Numbered from the stretch's first letter, positions 31,640 to 44,087 are shown. The stretch is DNA of 64,000 bases from Macrocybe gigantea (GCA_011319805.1 SJRY01000252.1:62001-126000); one strand, 5' to 3'. A program made the numbers and translations. The notes: a model not told the origin generated them from the letters alone.

Positions 31640-33769
31640 TGAAGAAAGCTCTGACAAAGAGGGTTTTGTCGAAGGGTCCGACTAGGAGGTGCTAAATTGC
31701 AACCCATACAACTGAAACAGACTTGCTTCAATGCCAGATGTAGATCATTCCATACTCTGAAATACACCATTCCTGCAAAGCAATCTGAAGCACTAAGGAA
31801 AATTATCTGAAACAAACCACCTAAAAGAAAAGAACTCACAGTACCAGCCAGGATACAAATGCGAAAAAGAATAGCAACAATAACACCCGAAGTCAATAGC
31901 AGAGCAGAGAGGACCTGCATCAACACCATGATAGTAGCAAAAACACAGCTGAAGACATAATGAATCAAGAAGATTTCAATCATAAATGCAGATGGATCAC
32001 CCAACTGCCAGAAAACAGCAGATCGAGTAGCAGAAGTCCACATTGATATTAAAAGACATAAGGAACACATGGAAGCCATCATACTCGATATTGGAAAGAC
32101 TGACATGTTACTAGGACATGACTGGCTTGTCTATCACAACCCAATGATCAAATGGAGGACAGGAGAAATTGTCTTTGACAGATGCCCTGAAATATGCAAA
32201 ATAAACCACCAAATGATCAGGATACAGAAGGTGGCTGAACCAGTGAAAACTACAGCCAGTGATAAGACAGGAACCCAGATACCCCCATACCTGACCAGAT
32301 TCAAACACCTCTTCAAGAAGAAGAACTTTGATTGTTTACCAGACCACAAAGAATGGGACCACAAAATAAACTTAACGGAAGATGCACTCAAAATGATACC
32401 AAGCAAGGTCTACCTAATGACACAGAAGAAACTAGAGGAACTAGATGCCTTTGTTGAAGAAGGGCTAAGAATAGGAAAGATACATCCATTGAAATCACCT
32501 TATGCAGTGCCCTGCTTCTTTCGCAATAAGAAGAATGGAAGTAAATGACTTATCCAAGACTACTGGAAGATAAAGAAATATATGGTCAAAGACAAGTTCC
32601 TATTATCACACATCAGCGAGCTCCTCAACATATTACAAGGAGCAAAGTACTTTAGCAAGATTGACATTATTTGAGGATACAATAATATATGCATTTGGAA
32701 AGGGGACGAATGGAAGACAGCCTTTCTAACAGCAAGAGAGCTCTTCAAACCAACAGTCATGTACTTTGGAGAGTGCAATGTACTAGGCACATTTAGCCAA
32801 ATGATGGCAAGCTTCTTCCAAGACCAAATATGAAGGAGAGTGTGCATAATCTATATAGACGACATCATAATCATCAGACAAATATGAGAGGAACTCTAAA
32901 AGAATACTATAGAAGTCATGGAGATACTAAACAAAAATGACCTATTCATCAAAGGACCAAAATGCATCTGGGAATCATCAAAAGTCCCAGTGCTAGGGTA
33001 CATTATAGGAGAAGGAAAAGTAGAGATGGAATCAGAGAAGATCGCAGCTGTACAATTCTGGCTGACCCCAAAAATGAAGAAAGAACTACAAAAGTTCTTG
33101 AGATTCATAAACTTTTACCAATGATTCATCAAGGGATATGCAAAGGTTGCTGAACCTCTGACAGAGCTAACTGGAAACATAACATTCCAGTGAACAGACA
33201 AGCAACAAGATGCTTTCAAAGAGCTAATTCGACACATAACCTCAGCACCCATTCTAGCACTACCACAAACAGAAGGAAAATTCTGAGTCAAAACAGACAC
33301 CTCAGGATATGCCATCAGAGCAGTACTATTATAAAATAGCAGGAAGGACTATGGCACCTGATCGCCTTCATTTCGAGATGCATGACCCCAGCAGAGCAAA
33401 ACTATGAAATTTATAACAAGAAACTCCTTGCAATAATGGTTGCACTGAAGACATGGAGACAATACCTCCTTGAAGCTTGAGAGAAGTTCGAGATATTGAT
33501 GGATCACAAAAACCTATCATATTTCTGGAAACCACAGCAATTCAATTTGAGACAGATCAGCTGGTACCTGAAATTACAGGAATATGACTATGAACTATGA
33601 CACATATACAAATGATCAAAGAGGCAGATTCATTCGACATCTGGAAGAGAATAATGAATGAGACTTCAAATTTATGATGTTCAAGAATGAACACCCAAAA
33701 AAGAGGAAGCAGAAAATAACAAGACAATACAAATGAGAGGAATCATAATGATTGAATCCCCAATGATAG
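31640..33769 (+). pseudogene. pol: Gypsy-B copy 2 pol: protease, RT, RNase H
   Basis: The protease region has TPEVNSRAERTCIN where copy 3 has VDSGADKTCIN, so the catalytic D-S-G is lost. It continues IINADGSPNCQKTADRVAE and LLGHDWLVYHNPMIKW. RT shows YLTRFKHLFKKKNF, KINLTEDALKMIPSK, HPLKSPYAVPCFFRNKKNGS, KIDII-stop-GYNN and the box YIDD (about 32857-32868). The thumb is KFLRFINFYQ. RNase H follows, with [19 protein letters not shown] and MDHKNLSYFWKPQ. Stops are frequent. The LINE insertion at 33770 lies just beyond RNase H. Confidence 0.85.
31661..31667 (+). other. Predicted -1 frameshift site of Gypsy-B
   Basis: Codons of the gag frame read AAA GAG GGT TTT GTC GAA GGG TCC GAC TAG, so G-GGT-TTT precedes the gag stop by five codons. 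The -1 frame after it is open here (GGG TTT TGT CGA AGG) and leads into pol. Confidence 0.55.
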
Positions 33770-34613
33770 CCTCTTGGTTCCATGACTCTGGAATCAAGAA
33801 ATATATTGGCGCCTCCACGTTTCGATTCCATGATGCTGGAAAGCCTGAATCCTATGAGCGTCCGCTTTGTAAAGAATGGAGTTCATGAAGTTGGTAACAG
33901 GCAATGAGCTATTTGCTTGCTGCTGTCGTATTGCATGCAGACACATGCTGATCAATGCATATCAAGCATGGTTCAATTTTGTTGAGAGCGATGAATGCTC
34001 CTGTGGGCGGGGGCCTGAGGACTCCATTCACATTATGACCCTGTGCCGTAATTGGGACAGGTCAGCTGAACGCCAGTATGATGCCTTTGTGCATTCCTGG
34101 TTCATTAAGTACCTAATGTCTAATAAGGCAGCGGGTGCTTTTATCCCAGATCCGGGGGAGCGGGTAACTGCCTCTTCACAGCAGGGGATGCTCAGGGTTA
34201 TAGCTCCTCGCGGGGCCTTTGCACGGAAGTAACCACTGCTGGCCTTCAGGCTGGGGGACCCAGAGCATCAATTCAACATGGTGTTTGACGAAAGTGAACA
34301 CCAAGCTTCATTGTGTATCGCAGACTCTGCAACACCTGTTGTTATGGGCCCTTTGGGACCCTTTACATGGAACTGACCATGTCTGGCTCCTAGGAGCTGG
34401 AGGACATGGGCCGAGTGAGCGAGCCAGCACGAGCGCATGCCTAAGAGGCACACGCACGGGTAGGAGACAGCAGGGTGAATATGCCCTCTATGTACATTCC
34501 TTCAGTCCGGTTTCCTTTGGACTAGTTGTATTTATTGTAGGTACCATTGTGTATTTACAAGCAGACTACTATCGAGCACCGCTCTATAAATTGTTGATTT
34601 AAAAAAAAAAAAA
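33770..34613 (+). mobile_element. 5'-truncated LINE in Gypsy-B pol
   Basis: An 844-bp LINE 3' end (C-terminal zinc motif CSCGRGPEDSIHIMTLCRNW, 3' UTR, poly(A) to 34613). The 16-bp duplication is GAATCCCCAATGATAG at 33754-33769 and GAATCTCTAATGATAG at 34614-34629, which differ by two C-to-T changes. It splits RNase H from integrase. Confidence 0.95.
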
Positions 34614-36063
34614 GAATCTCTAATGATAGAACAAATTTGACAATGCACATAAAGGAAGATAATTGTAACAATAGGACTAAAGGAAAAACCATACTGGTTC
34701 ATAGAAAAAGACCACATTATATATGTAGGAGGAAAAATCTACATTCCTCCAGACAACAAACTGAAGGAAGACATCATGTTCGAACACCATGACACACCCA
34801 TCAGAGGACACCCAGGACAATACCACATGCATGAGCTCATAAACTACACCTATTAGTGGCCATTAATGTTAATAGACATCAAGAAGTATGTCAATGGATG
34901 GGAAACATGTCAGTGAAACAAAATCATCTGACAAAAGGAATATGCACCACTACACCCGCATGAGGTCCCATAGCAACCATAGAAGATATTGGAGTAGATC
35001 TCATAGGACTGCTACCCAGCTCGAATGGCTTTAATGCCATCGCCACAGTTACAGACCACCTAACCAAGATGATCCACCTAGTTCCCATGAAGACTGAACT
35101 CACAGCAGAAGGTCTTGCATGACTATATCGAGACAATGTGTGGCAACTTCACGGAATCCCATGAAAGATCATCAGTAACCAAGGACCCCAATTCACAGTG
35201 TAATTCATGACAGCACTTCTAAAATTACTTGGAACAAAGCAAAATTTATCAATGGCCTATCATCCACAGACAGATGGACAGGTGGAATGATTCCACCAAG
35301 AAATGGAAGCCTCCCTCAGAAGCTTCACAAACAACTTAGAGGACGATTAGGCAGAATGGATAGCAATCACAGAATACCAATACAATGACAAAGTGCATCA
35401 GGGAACAAAGGAGACACTGTTCTACCTTAACTATGGAATGCACCCCTGGAAGAGAGAACCACAGATGACAGAAGGGAATAACCCAGCAGTGAAGGACTTC
35501 ATTAAAAGAATGAACCAAATACAGAAAGAAGCAAATGCTGTGCTGCAGTATGCACAAACATGAGCCAAAGACAATTATGATGCGAGGTGAAAACCAGCCC
35601 ATGAATATAAGAAAGGGAATGGAGTATGGCTTGAAGCCACCAATATCACAGTCAATTGACCATCAAAGAAGTTATCAGTACTCCAATATGGACCATTCAA
35701 GGTGATTAAAAAGAAAGGAGCCTTAGCATATCATCTGGAACTCCCAGCATCATGGCAGCTGATATATTCTGTATTCAATAAAACACTACTCACACCCTAC
35801 AAAGGACCCCATTTCAAGATACAAGAATGACTATTGCCACCACCTCTGAAATCATAAATGATGAAGAAGAGTATGAGATAGAAGAAATTCTAAAAAGGAA
35901 GAAACAAGGAAGGGAAATGCTATTTCTGGTCAAATAGAAAGGATGCAGATATGAAAACATGGATCAAAGAGAAGGAACTGAGGAATGTACAGCAAGCTCT
36001 GGACTGCTTCCTAAAGAAGACTGCAAACTAGGATAAAAAGACCATGACAAGAGGGAAGAAGAC
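34614..36063 (+). pseudogene. pol: Gypsy-B copy 2 pol: integrase and chromodomain
   Basis: The zinc domain shows EHHDTPIRGHPGQYHMHELI and GWETCQ. The core keeps recognisable YHPQTDGQVE (about 35261-35290), though several frames are needed. The C-terminal part has VWLEATNITVN, LQYGPFKVIKKKG and AYHLELPASWQ. The chromodomain begins at about 35868 with EEEYEIEEILKRKKQGR and ends in KTRQ-like sequence before ORF3. Many stops, including TGA for CGA. Confidence 0.8.
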
Positions 36064-36078
36064 CAAAAATTGCACATC

Positions 36079-36477
36079 ATGACTACCAATGCCTCCATCA
36101 GCATCAACAGCAGCGATGACAGCTATGCACCTACCCCCAACCACTCAAACAACTATGAGAATCTGGCAAGGATTCTCAATGGCAGTGACTATATGGACCC
36201 CCTCGCCATCACACTTGGCATGTATATGCACTATGTTATGACTGTCTGTACATACCTCTGGACTGGGTGAACCTCTGATGGGACCAGCCCCACTGCAGCA
36301 GAATGCATCGCACTTCATGAGGCAATGAAAATGCTTCACATAGAAAACTGGCAACTTAAACTCCTTACTACCACACTCCATCATATCCGTGCCTACAATG
36401 AAGAGCTCATTCATACATGGGCCCTGTGTGCTGTGACCATCTGGGAAACCAATAATGGATAGGGACAGCTAGACTAA
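36079..36477 (+). pseudogene. Gypsy-B extra 3' ORF (ORF3)
   Basis: ATG at 36079. The frame has 132 codons to TAA 36475-36477, with internal TGA at about 36268 and TAG at about 36460. The N-terminus is Ser/Asn/Asp-rich, the middle hydrophobic (DPLAITLGMYMHYVMTVC), and the C-terminus helical with ECIALHEAMKMLHIENWQ and YNEELIHTWAL. The same protein, diverged, is at 712-1118. The first half could hold one membrane or core helix. I do not recognise it. Its place between integrase and PPT is where some Gypsy elements carry an extra gene. Confidence 0.55.
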
Positions 36478-36515
36478 AGATCTTTTACAAGGATGCAAAT
36501 CTAAAGAGAGGGTGA

Positions 36516-36835
36516 TGTTATGGACATCGCCCAAAGGACCATTCAATTTCTTATCTTATCTTTCCCATATTCCTTATCTTCCCTATCATGCTACGCAGTG
36601 CATAGCCATCAAGTCATTTCACTTCTCTAGTCATTCTGAGTCATCTCCTTCCAGTCTTACTCATCCACAGTCTACAGCATTGCACAGCCCATAGTCTGTG
36701 CTCAAGTACTGTAATGTATATAAGGACTCCCAGATGTACCAGTAGCACTAGGCTTAATATTCCTTTTGCCATTGTCTCAAGACTACTCTCACACTTAGTC
36801 TGCTTGAGTCCTTTTGAGATTTGTCTAGCCTAATA
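36516..36835 (+). repeat. 3' LTR of Gypsy-B copy 2
   Basis: 320 bp, TGTTATGGACATC to CCTAATA (TAACA with C-to-T). The purine run AAAGAGAGGG at 36503-36512 is the PPT. The 5 bp after it, GGTTG, are the expected target duplication, but the left copy is not preserved. Confidence 0.9.
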
Positions 36836-37229
36836 GGTTGACCATGCTTGGGATCTCCATTCTAAGGAGTGCAAGCTATTGAAGTGGAGCAAAGGCTGGT
36901 GGAACCAGCATTGTTCCGAAACTTTGGATACCTTCAGACAGACCCAGTCTGAAGGTGACCATTGCATCTGGTGATGAGCTATTATAGATGCTAAATGCAC
37001 CTTCTTTGATCAGTGAATCAAGGAAGTCTCTGAAAAATCACAATGTCTATGAGATTTAGCTGCATGGATGATGCAAAGGCCACTTTCCACCTATGAGGCA
37101 ATCTCCTTTCAGGGACAACCTTGTAACTCTATCGAGTCACTCTGGAACGCACTCGATAAATCTTATAACACTACTTCTGACCAACCAGTCAACTTGGACA
37201 AGCTCAATGATCTTGAGCCATATCCAATT

Positions 37230-38120
37230 TGGAACTGAGTCCCGTTTTCTGCTGTAGAACTCTGAGAATCCTTAGAGCCATGTAGCAATACCTCTGCTCC
37301 AGGATCTGATTATCTGTCCTAGGGCCATGTCAAACAGCTGGTGAAATTCCCTCACTTGACTGATTTCATCCTGAACATTGCTAATGCATGTTTGGAACTG
37401 GGTCATTGGCCCTCTTACTTCAAGCAGAGTCTGTCGGTCATCATTCTGAAGCCCAGCAAACCTGTGTATGACACCCCAAAGGCCTTTCACCCAATTGTGC
37501 TTTTGAATACCCTCAGCAAACTCATTAAGAAAATGCTAGCATGACATATGGAGTACGAAGCAACCAAATTTGCTGTCTTCAATCCGAAACAGTTCAGCAG
37601 CATCTGGCAGAACTCTACAGAGGATGCTGGTGTCTTTCTGACCCATATTATCTGGCAAGGCTGGCTAAAGGGTCTTAAAATGAGTGTCATCACATTTGAT
37701 GTTGCTCAATACTTTCCCTCACTCAACCATTGTATGTTGGTGAGGATATTGCAACATGGAGGCTTTGCATATCAAGTGTCAAGATTCTTTGAATCATATC
37801 TCATTGGGCATAAAACTTCTTATACCTGGCATAGTGCTATCTTGCCTGAGTTTGATGCTGACATTGGTATTGGCCAAGGCTCGGCTTTATCCCCTGTACT
37901 GTCTGCCCTTTATTTGGCACCAGTGCTGAAAATATACCAGAAGGCCAGCAATATGCTGACCATCATGTTATTCATAGATGATGGACTGATTATTGCTCAG
38001 TCCAAGTCTATCCCAGATAATGTTCTGAAGCTCCAGAGGGCATATGCATCTGTACATAACCTCTTCACAGACTTCAGCCTTGTTGAATACAACAAAACCA
38101 AACTGCAGCACTTCTTGTGC
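37230..38120 (+). pseudogene. O8 ORF2, reverse transcriptase part
   Basis: Motifs follow in order: PSYFKQSLSVIILKPSKPVYDTPKAFHPIVLLN, ATKFAVFNPKQF, FDVAQYFPSLNHCML, GIGQGSALSPVLSALY and the catalytic box MLFIDDGLIIAQSKS (F-I-D-D). The frame from 37548 is open to the L4 junction at 38120. The first part has stops at CGA and TGG sites. It matches L4 41,500-42,400. Confidence 0.85.
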
Positions 38121-38160
38121 CAGGGTACGTTGCCAACACTTCTCTTTCCACAACCCCCAC

Positions 38161-38180
38161 TTGTAAACAACTGTAAACAA
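38161..38180 (+). promoter_or_regulatory. Tandem GTAAACA motifs in LINE 5' UTR
   Basis: TTGTAAACAA and CTGTAAACAA stand side by side. GTAAACA is the core site of forkhead factors. The pair is kept in L1 (about 14261-14281), L2 (about 23111-23131) and old O3 (17966-17985), despite other changes. It may be part of the internal promoter. Inference only. Confidence 0.4.
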
Positions 38181-38332
38181 CTCTTACAAATCGCACTCCT
38201 CGTTCTACGGCGACAACACTTGGGACAATCTTTGATCAGGTTGCAGATCCGGATACCTATATCCTTGAGCACTCCCCGTTTTTAAAATCGCGAAAATCGG
38301 CTGAAAATCCACCGATTTATTAGAGTTTTTCA

Positions 38333-40186
38333 ATGAGCAACGATCCGCTCAACATTGTTGGCGGCGGTGGGCCTCCACCGCTAAACCCGCACCCTGGGCG
38401 GACCCCCTCAGGCCCCTCTCGACCCCCCGCTCCTTCCCCCTCGGGGGATAGGAGCCTTCTCTTCCAAGGCGGCGACGGTTTAATGGATACCGACGACGCT
38501 GGTCCCTTGAATCGGACTGGGTCTACCGAACCCCCCGTTCCTCCATCTCCGTCGATGCTGTCCATGGAGGCAGCTTATAACGACAATTCTATCGGTATTG
38601 CGATCTTTCCTGAAGGGCATCGGTTCCTTCACGGTGAAGCGAAGGCCGCCACTGAGTCCCTCGCCGCCCTTAAGGATTGGATCCTCAAGGTCGGCAAAGC
38701 ATCCGTCTCCATCCCGGCGGGCTACCAGTATGCCATCGCTGAGGGTATTGCGGCCTTGGTCGCTACTGCTGGCGATGTTAACATGTTTTCCGTCCCTACT
38801 CTTCAGGGACCTCAGCATGAACTCAGAGCGCGCTTGCAGAGTATTGTAAATGCGCACCTTCCCTCGCGCGGGAAATCAACTCGCTTTGCTGATCCCGCCA
38901 CTCATCACTCCCCCTCTGGTACAGTGTGACCGGAGGACTCACGTTCGAACCAGGGCGCCCCGCCTCTGAGACCGGCTCGGAAACCGCCCTCCTCCACCCC
39001 CTTGCGCGCGATCTCGTTCCCGGACTCCTGGATGTGGACCGCCTCCTCCGGTCAATAGGGCTACTCGCCCATCTTCCGGTAAGCGCTCTTATGCGCAAGC
39101 CTTGGCCCAACTGGCCAACACTCCTGCCGAGGCTATTGTAGCCTTGGCAAAGACATTCCCACACCTCCCCGCAGAGAAGATTGTCTCCTTGCAAAAGGAA
39201 GCAACCGGGGAGCCGTCTGGACCACCTAAGAAGAAGGCGAAGTCCACTTCTCATGGACCGTCCCGTCGTAACGTCCGGGTCAGCTACTCTTTTCCGGCTG
39301 ACAACGATTCTGTTGCCGCCGGAGCTCTCCTTAATGCCCTTAATAGGGCGTTGACCTCTGGTAAGTCCTGGATTCGGTGCGAATCTATCCAGGATCATTC
39401 CGCCTCCTCGTTCTCTTGCTTGATGATGAGGGTGGCTTCTCTGAAAGACCTCAGCATTTTGCGTGAGGCTGCTCTCCGCTGTGCTCCGGCAGGATCTACT
39501 GTCGAGCTCGCAATCCCGACGAGCGTTTCTTATTTGAAACTGCTCGACGTTCCCTATTTCAATGCCGATGGTAGCATTATCACTGCCCGGCAGGCTTACG
39601 AGATTCTTCGAGACTCTTCCTTCTCAGATCTCATTACTCTCGTTGGGGTACCGCGTGTCATGCGCAACTCCAAGAATTCCGATACTGCAACCGTCTGGTT
39701 CAACATCGAAGACACGTCAACTGGCCAGAACGTAAAGGCTCTGGACAATTGTACAGTTATGGTCAGGAATTGGCGTTGCCGATTCAAGGCCGCTCTCTCT
39801 TCGCCGGGAGTTCCTCTTTGCGAACGCTGCTGGCGCTGGGGGCACTCTGCGTTGAAGTGCAACCAGCAATCTCTTCGCTGCCCGATCTGTGGGGAATCTC
39901 ACAGAAAGGAACACCATCGCACCCTGGCGTCTTGCTGCAAAGCTCGACCCAAGGCTAACCCTCCTCGTGAGGCTACTCCGGTGGCCAGCCCTGCCCTCAT
40001 CCTCCTAAGTGTCTCAGCTGTGGCCGAGACCACTCCACTGATGACCGGAAGTGTCCCTTCTGGAAAAATCGCTTTGATCCAGATTGGATCAAGGAACATT
40101 ATAAGCTGGTACGTGATCGCAAACGATCAGGTAGCAATCATCCTAATGCCTCCCCGCAGCGTAATGCGGAGGCCGACGCATCATGA
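38333..40186 (+). pseudogene. L4 ORF1
   Basis: ATG at 38333, about 30 nt after the GAAAATC repeats of the 5' UTR. The frame is open to TGA 38927-38929, which replaces the CGA of other copies. Small indels follow in the Pro/Arg linker (38950-39100) and after REATP near 39980, the latter shifting the third zinc motif out of frame. Between them 39102-39980 is open and has GKSWIRCESIQDHS, CERCWRWGHSALKC and CPICGESHRKEHH. A basic GPPKKKAKS may be a nuclear signal. Confidence 0.85.
40183..40186 (+). other. ATGA stop/start overlap between ORF1 and ORF2
   Basis: The ORF1 stop TGA (40184-40186) overlaps the ORF2 ATG (40183-40185). The same ATGA occurs in L1 (12263-12260), L2 (21103-21100) and old O3 (24837-24840). 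Such overlaps allow termination-reinitiation, as described for the SART1 LINE. Confidence 0.7.
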
Positions 40187-43100
40187 GTGTCTCCTCAGGT
40201 AGTGCAGCCTCGGCTGTGGTCCCTGGTTCAAGGGGACGCTCATTGATTTCATCTCTTCGTATTTTCTCTCAGAATGTAAATAGAAAATATGTACACATGG
40301 ACATGCTCCTCTCTACTCTCAGGAGGGATTATGATATTCTGTTTTTCCAAGAACCTGCTTGGAATCTCATAAGACACGCTCCGTCTGCCCTCAATGTTGA
40401 GGGCGAGGCAGTAATCGGTGGTCCCACTCATCCAGATTGGACCTGTATTGTTCGCCGATCATCTCTCGAGGACCCTCCTCGGGTTATGGCCTATGTACAC
40501 AATAGGCTTCGTCGCCTGCGTCCATCCCTTCATCGTGACCTAGTTGATAGTCGTGATCTTATGATTGTTAGCTTCGCCACCCCTGGCGAGCCACTCTTTC
40601 TCGCTAACGCCTACTCTGATGTAGATGCTAGCGCGATTCGTCTTTTGCATGATTGTGCTGAGCGCCCCGACTTCCCCAACTTAGTTTATCTCGGAGGGGA
40701 TTTCAATTGTCATTATGAACTCTGGGATAGAGTTCATAATTCGCAGCGGTCTCGAGGGGAGATGCTGTGTAATGCAGCTCTCGATCTCAGTCTGGAATGG
40801 TCGGAACCTAGCAACCCTGGGCCGACTTTCATTTCACATAACCCCGAGCTTCGGCCCTCAGTTATTGACTTGATGTTCATCCCCATTGATAGTGGGGATT
40901 GCCATCCTCGCATGATTGATGCGCTCAAGCTGACATCGGACCATGTCCCATTGTCACTTGTATTGGATGTTCCTCTGCTAGACCTATCCGTCCAGCGACG
41001 AACGTTAAGTAAGGACAGCATACTGGAGTTTATATCTGACATTGCCGGTGATCTTCTCGGAATGGACATTGTCCCTATCGAGACTAATAACGACCTCGAG
41101 AGCGTCTTGTCGACACTATCAAAGGCCATTGATCGAGCTTGGAATCTCCATTCTAGGAATGCAAGCTCTCAAAATGGAGCAAGGGTTGGTGGAACCAACA
41201 CTGCTCTGAGACTCTTGATACTTTCAGACAAACCCGGTCTGAAAGAGATCATCGCATCTGGCGGTGAGCTGTCAAAGATGCTAAGCGCGCCTTCTTTGAT
41301 CAACGGATCAGGGAGGTTGCAGAAAAGTCTCGTCGTCCATGGGATTTAGCTGCATGGACAAAGCAGAGACCCCTACCTGACTACGAAGCTATCTCGTTCC
41401 AGGGACAGCCTTGTAATTCTATCGAAGCGCTTTGGAATGTGCTTGATAAGTCTTATAATGCTGCATCTGATCGCACAGTTAATTTGGATCGCCTCAATGA
41501 TCTTGAAGCGCATCCAGTACGGGACTGGGTCCCGTTCTCTGCTGCCGAGCTCCGAGAGTCCTTAGAGCCCTGTAGCAATACGTCTGCACCAGGACCAGAC
41601 CATCTGTCTTGGAGCCACATCAAACAGCTGGTGAAATTTCCTCACATAGCTGCATTCATCTTGAACATTGCAAACGCATGTCTGGATTTGGGGCACTGGC
41701 CCTCTTACTTCAAGCAGAGTTTGTCAGTGATCATTCCGAAACCTGGCAAACCTGCATACGATACCCCGAAAGCCTTTCGTCCGATTGTGCTTTTGAATAC
41801 CCTCGGCAAGCTCGTCGAGAAGATGCTAGCGCGACGTATGCAGTACGAAGCGACGAAATTTGCTGTCTTCGATCCGAAGCAGTTCGGCGGCATCCATCAG
41901 AACTCAACTGAGGATGCTGGGGTCTTCCTTACCCATATTATCCATCAGGGGTGGTCTAAGGGATTTAAAACGAGTGTCATCGCTTTCGATGTCACTCAGT
42001 ATTTTCCTTCACTCAACCATCGTATGTTGGTGAAGATTCTTCAACACGGAGGCTTTGCACCACAGGTGTCAAAGTTCTTTGAATCATACCTCGTTGGGCA
42101 CAAAACTTCTTATGCCTGGCGTAGTGCCATCTCTCCAGAGTTCGAGGCCGACGTGGGAGTTGGTCAAGGCTCTGCACTCTCCCCAGTATTGTCAGCGCTT
42201 TACTTGGTGCCGGTACTGAAACTTTACCAGAAAGCTGGTGATATGCCAGTAATCATGTCATTCGTCGATGACGGACTGATCATCGCTCAGTCCAGATCCA
42301 CATCGGACAATGTTCCGAAACTGCAGAGGGCTTATGCCTCTGTGCATAACCTCTTCACTGACTTCGGCCTTGTTGTAGAACACAACAAGACTGAACTACA
42401 GCACTTTTCATGCAATAGTATGGACCCTCGTCCGTCTATTGACTTGGGATTTGCTCCGTTCACAGGCAATACCCCCTTCGACCCAAGGATGTCTGGCGAT
42501 ACCTTGGTTTCTTTTTGGACGCGCGCCTCTCTTTTAAGGAGCATGTTCGATTCTATGCTACGAAGGCCTTGACTACTGCCAGAGCCTTTCAGATGTTGGG
42601 CAATTCTGTTCGGGGCTTATCCCCTCAGCAGAAACGCATTCTCTACTTGTCGTGCGCGCGTCCCATCGCAACGTACGGCTGTTTATTATGGAACTTCAAT
42701 GGCATGCGTAATGTCGCACTGTTGAAACAACTACGCCAGATGCAGCGTAAAGCTTGCATCTGGATCAATGGACAGTTTCGCACTACTCCCGAGGGTGCGG
42801 CTGAGACAATGGCCTGCGTCGAACCCATCGGTGGGTTCATCCAAAGGCTGAAGGTCGGGTCCTCTGCCCGCCTCGCCAATTCCAATCTGAGGCATGCTCT
42901 CAGGTCAATTAGTACGCCCGCCTCGTCTGGGGGCGACCCATCTAAAGTGAGAAATCTCGCTTCTTTGTCAGACAGACAGCGTTCTGCGCTTAAGTCCCCA
43001 CTCAAGGATTTGGTGGATCTGAAACCACCACTCTTTTAACCACGGATTATTTTGTGGATGCAAATAACCCGGGCAGGCGGCTTGTCGATGAGTTTGACAG

Positions 43101-44087
43101 TCGCTTTGAGATTCATAAGTTACTTGGCCGGACGAGGACTCGGTCAAGGCTTATCGCGCATCGCTGGATCAAACACTTACCCAGTGTTCGACCCAGCATG
43201 ATTGCTCTTATGTGAGTAGTGATGGCTCCGTGCCTGCGAAAGCAGAAGTGCCATTTAAGCAGTCTGTGTCAGCTTCGCGTGTTTATCGCGAGGGCAGGCT
43301 GGTTTTCGAAATTCGTCAGCCTGTTGGCAAATCAACGAGCGATGATGCCGAGCTTATTGGATTGTGAATGGCAATCCAAAAGGCTATCACACAAGATGGA
43401 GTTGACTCCATCGTGTGCTTTCTGGATTCGATGAATGCGATTAATCGCATCATCGATTGCAATCCCCACTCTGTGCAGTTGCATTCTATTGCACTTTGTA
43501 GATCATTGAAAGCTTGGCTCTCAGAGTCCGAGCAGCACCGGATTGAATTCTGGCACGTCCCTTCCAAATGGAAGTGGGCAATACAAGTCGAGGCTCACGA
43601 GTTCGCTCGAAGCCTGAACGTTCCTCTGGGGCTTCATCCCCTTTATACCACCGATGGCCTTCGAAGGGAGGCAGACGATGATATGCATAGCACTTGGTTC
43701 CAGAATTCTGGGAACAAGAAATATATTGGTGCTTCCACTTTTCGTTTTCACGAAGCAGGAAAGCCAAATTCCTATGAACGCCCCTCTCGGAAGAGAATGG
43801 GCTTCATGAAGTTAGTGACAGATAATGAGCTTTACGCTCACTGCTCACGTCTTGCATGTGGCCACGCTCCGATCAATGCATATCGGGCACGGTTTAATTT
43901 TGTCGAGAGCGATTTATGCTCTTGCGGACGAGGGGCTGAGGACTCCGTCCACGTCATGACTCAGTGCCGTAACTGGCACAGACCAACCGAACGCCAGTTT
44001 GACGCCTTTGTGCATCACTGGTTCATTAAGTACCTGACATCTAATAAGGCTGCAGGTGCTTTCATTCCGGATCCAGGCAGCGGGTGA
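40183..44087 (+). pseudogene. L4 ORF2: AP endonuclease, RT, RNase H, zinc motif
   Basis: The endonuclease (40183-41000) shows SQNVNRK, FFQEPAW, GGDFNCHYELWD and LTSDHVPLS. RT (about 41500-42400) shows APGPDHLSW, SLSVIIPKPGKPAYD, FDVTQYFPSLNHRM, GVGQGSALSPVLSALY and the catalytic MSFVDDGLIIAQS (F-V-D-D). RNase H has DAELIGL and CFLDSMNAINRI; the end has CSCGRGAEDSVHVMTQCRNW. Frameshifts near 41154, 42470-42515 and 43035-43140, plus TGA at 43365-43367, break it. The protein would be about 1300 residues, usual for the clade. Confidence 0.9.

Larger units (their letters stand above)
31640..36835 (+). mobile_element. Gypsy-B copy 2, 5'-truncated
   Basis: The element starts at the end of gag, next to the poly(A) of O6, and continues through pol, chromodomain, ORF3 and the 3' LTR. 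A LINE lies inside it at 33770-34613. The 5' LTR and most of gag are absent. It contains many stops. It is followed at 36836 by an old LINE, the probable insertion target. Confidence 0.9.
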
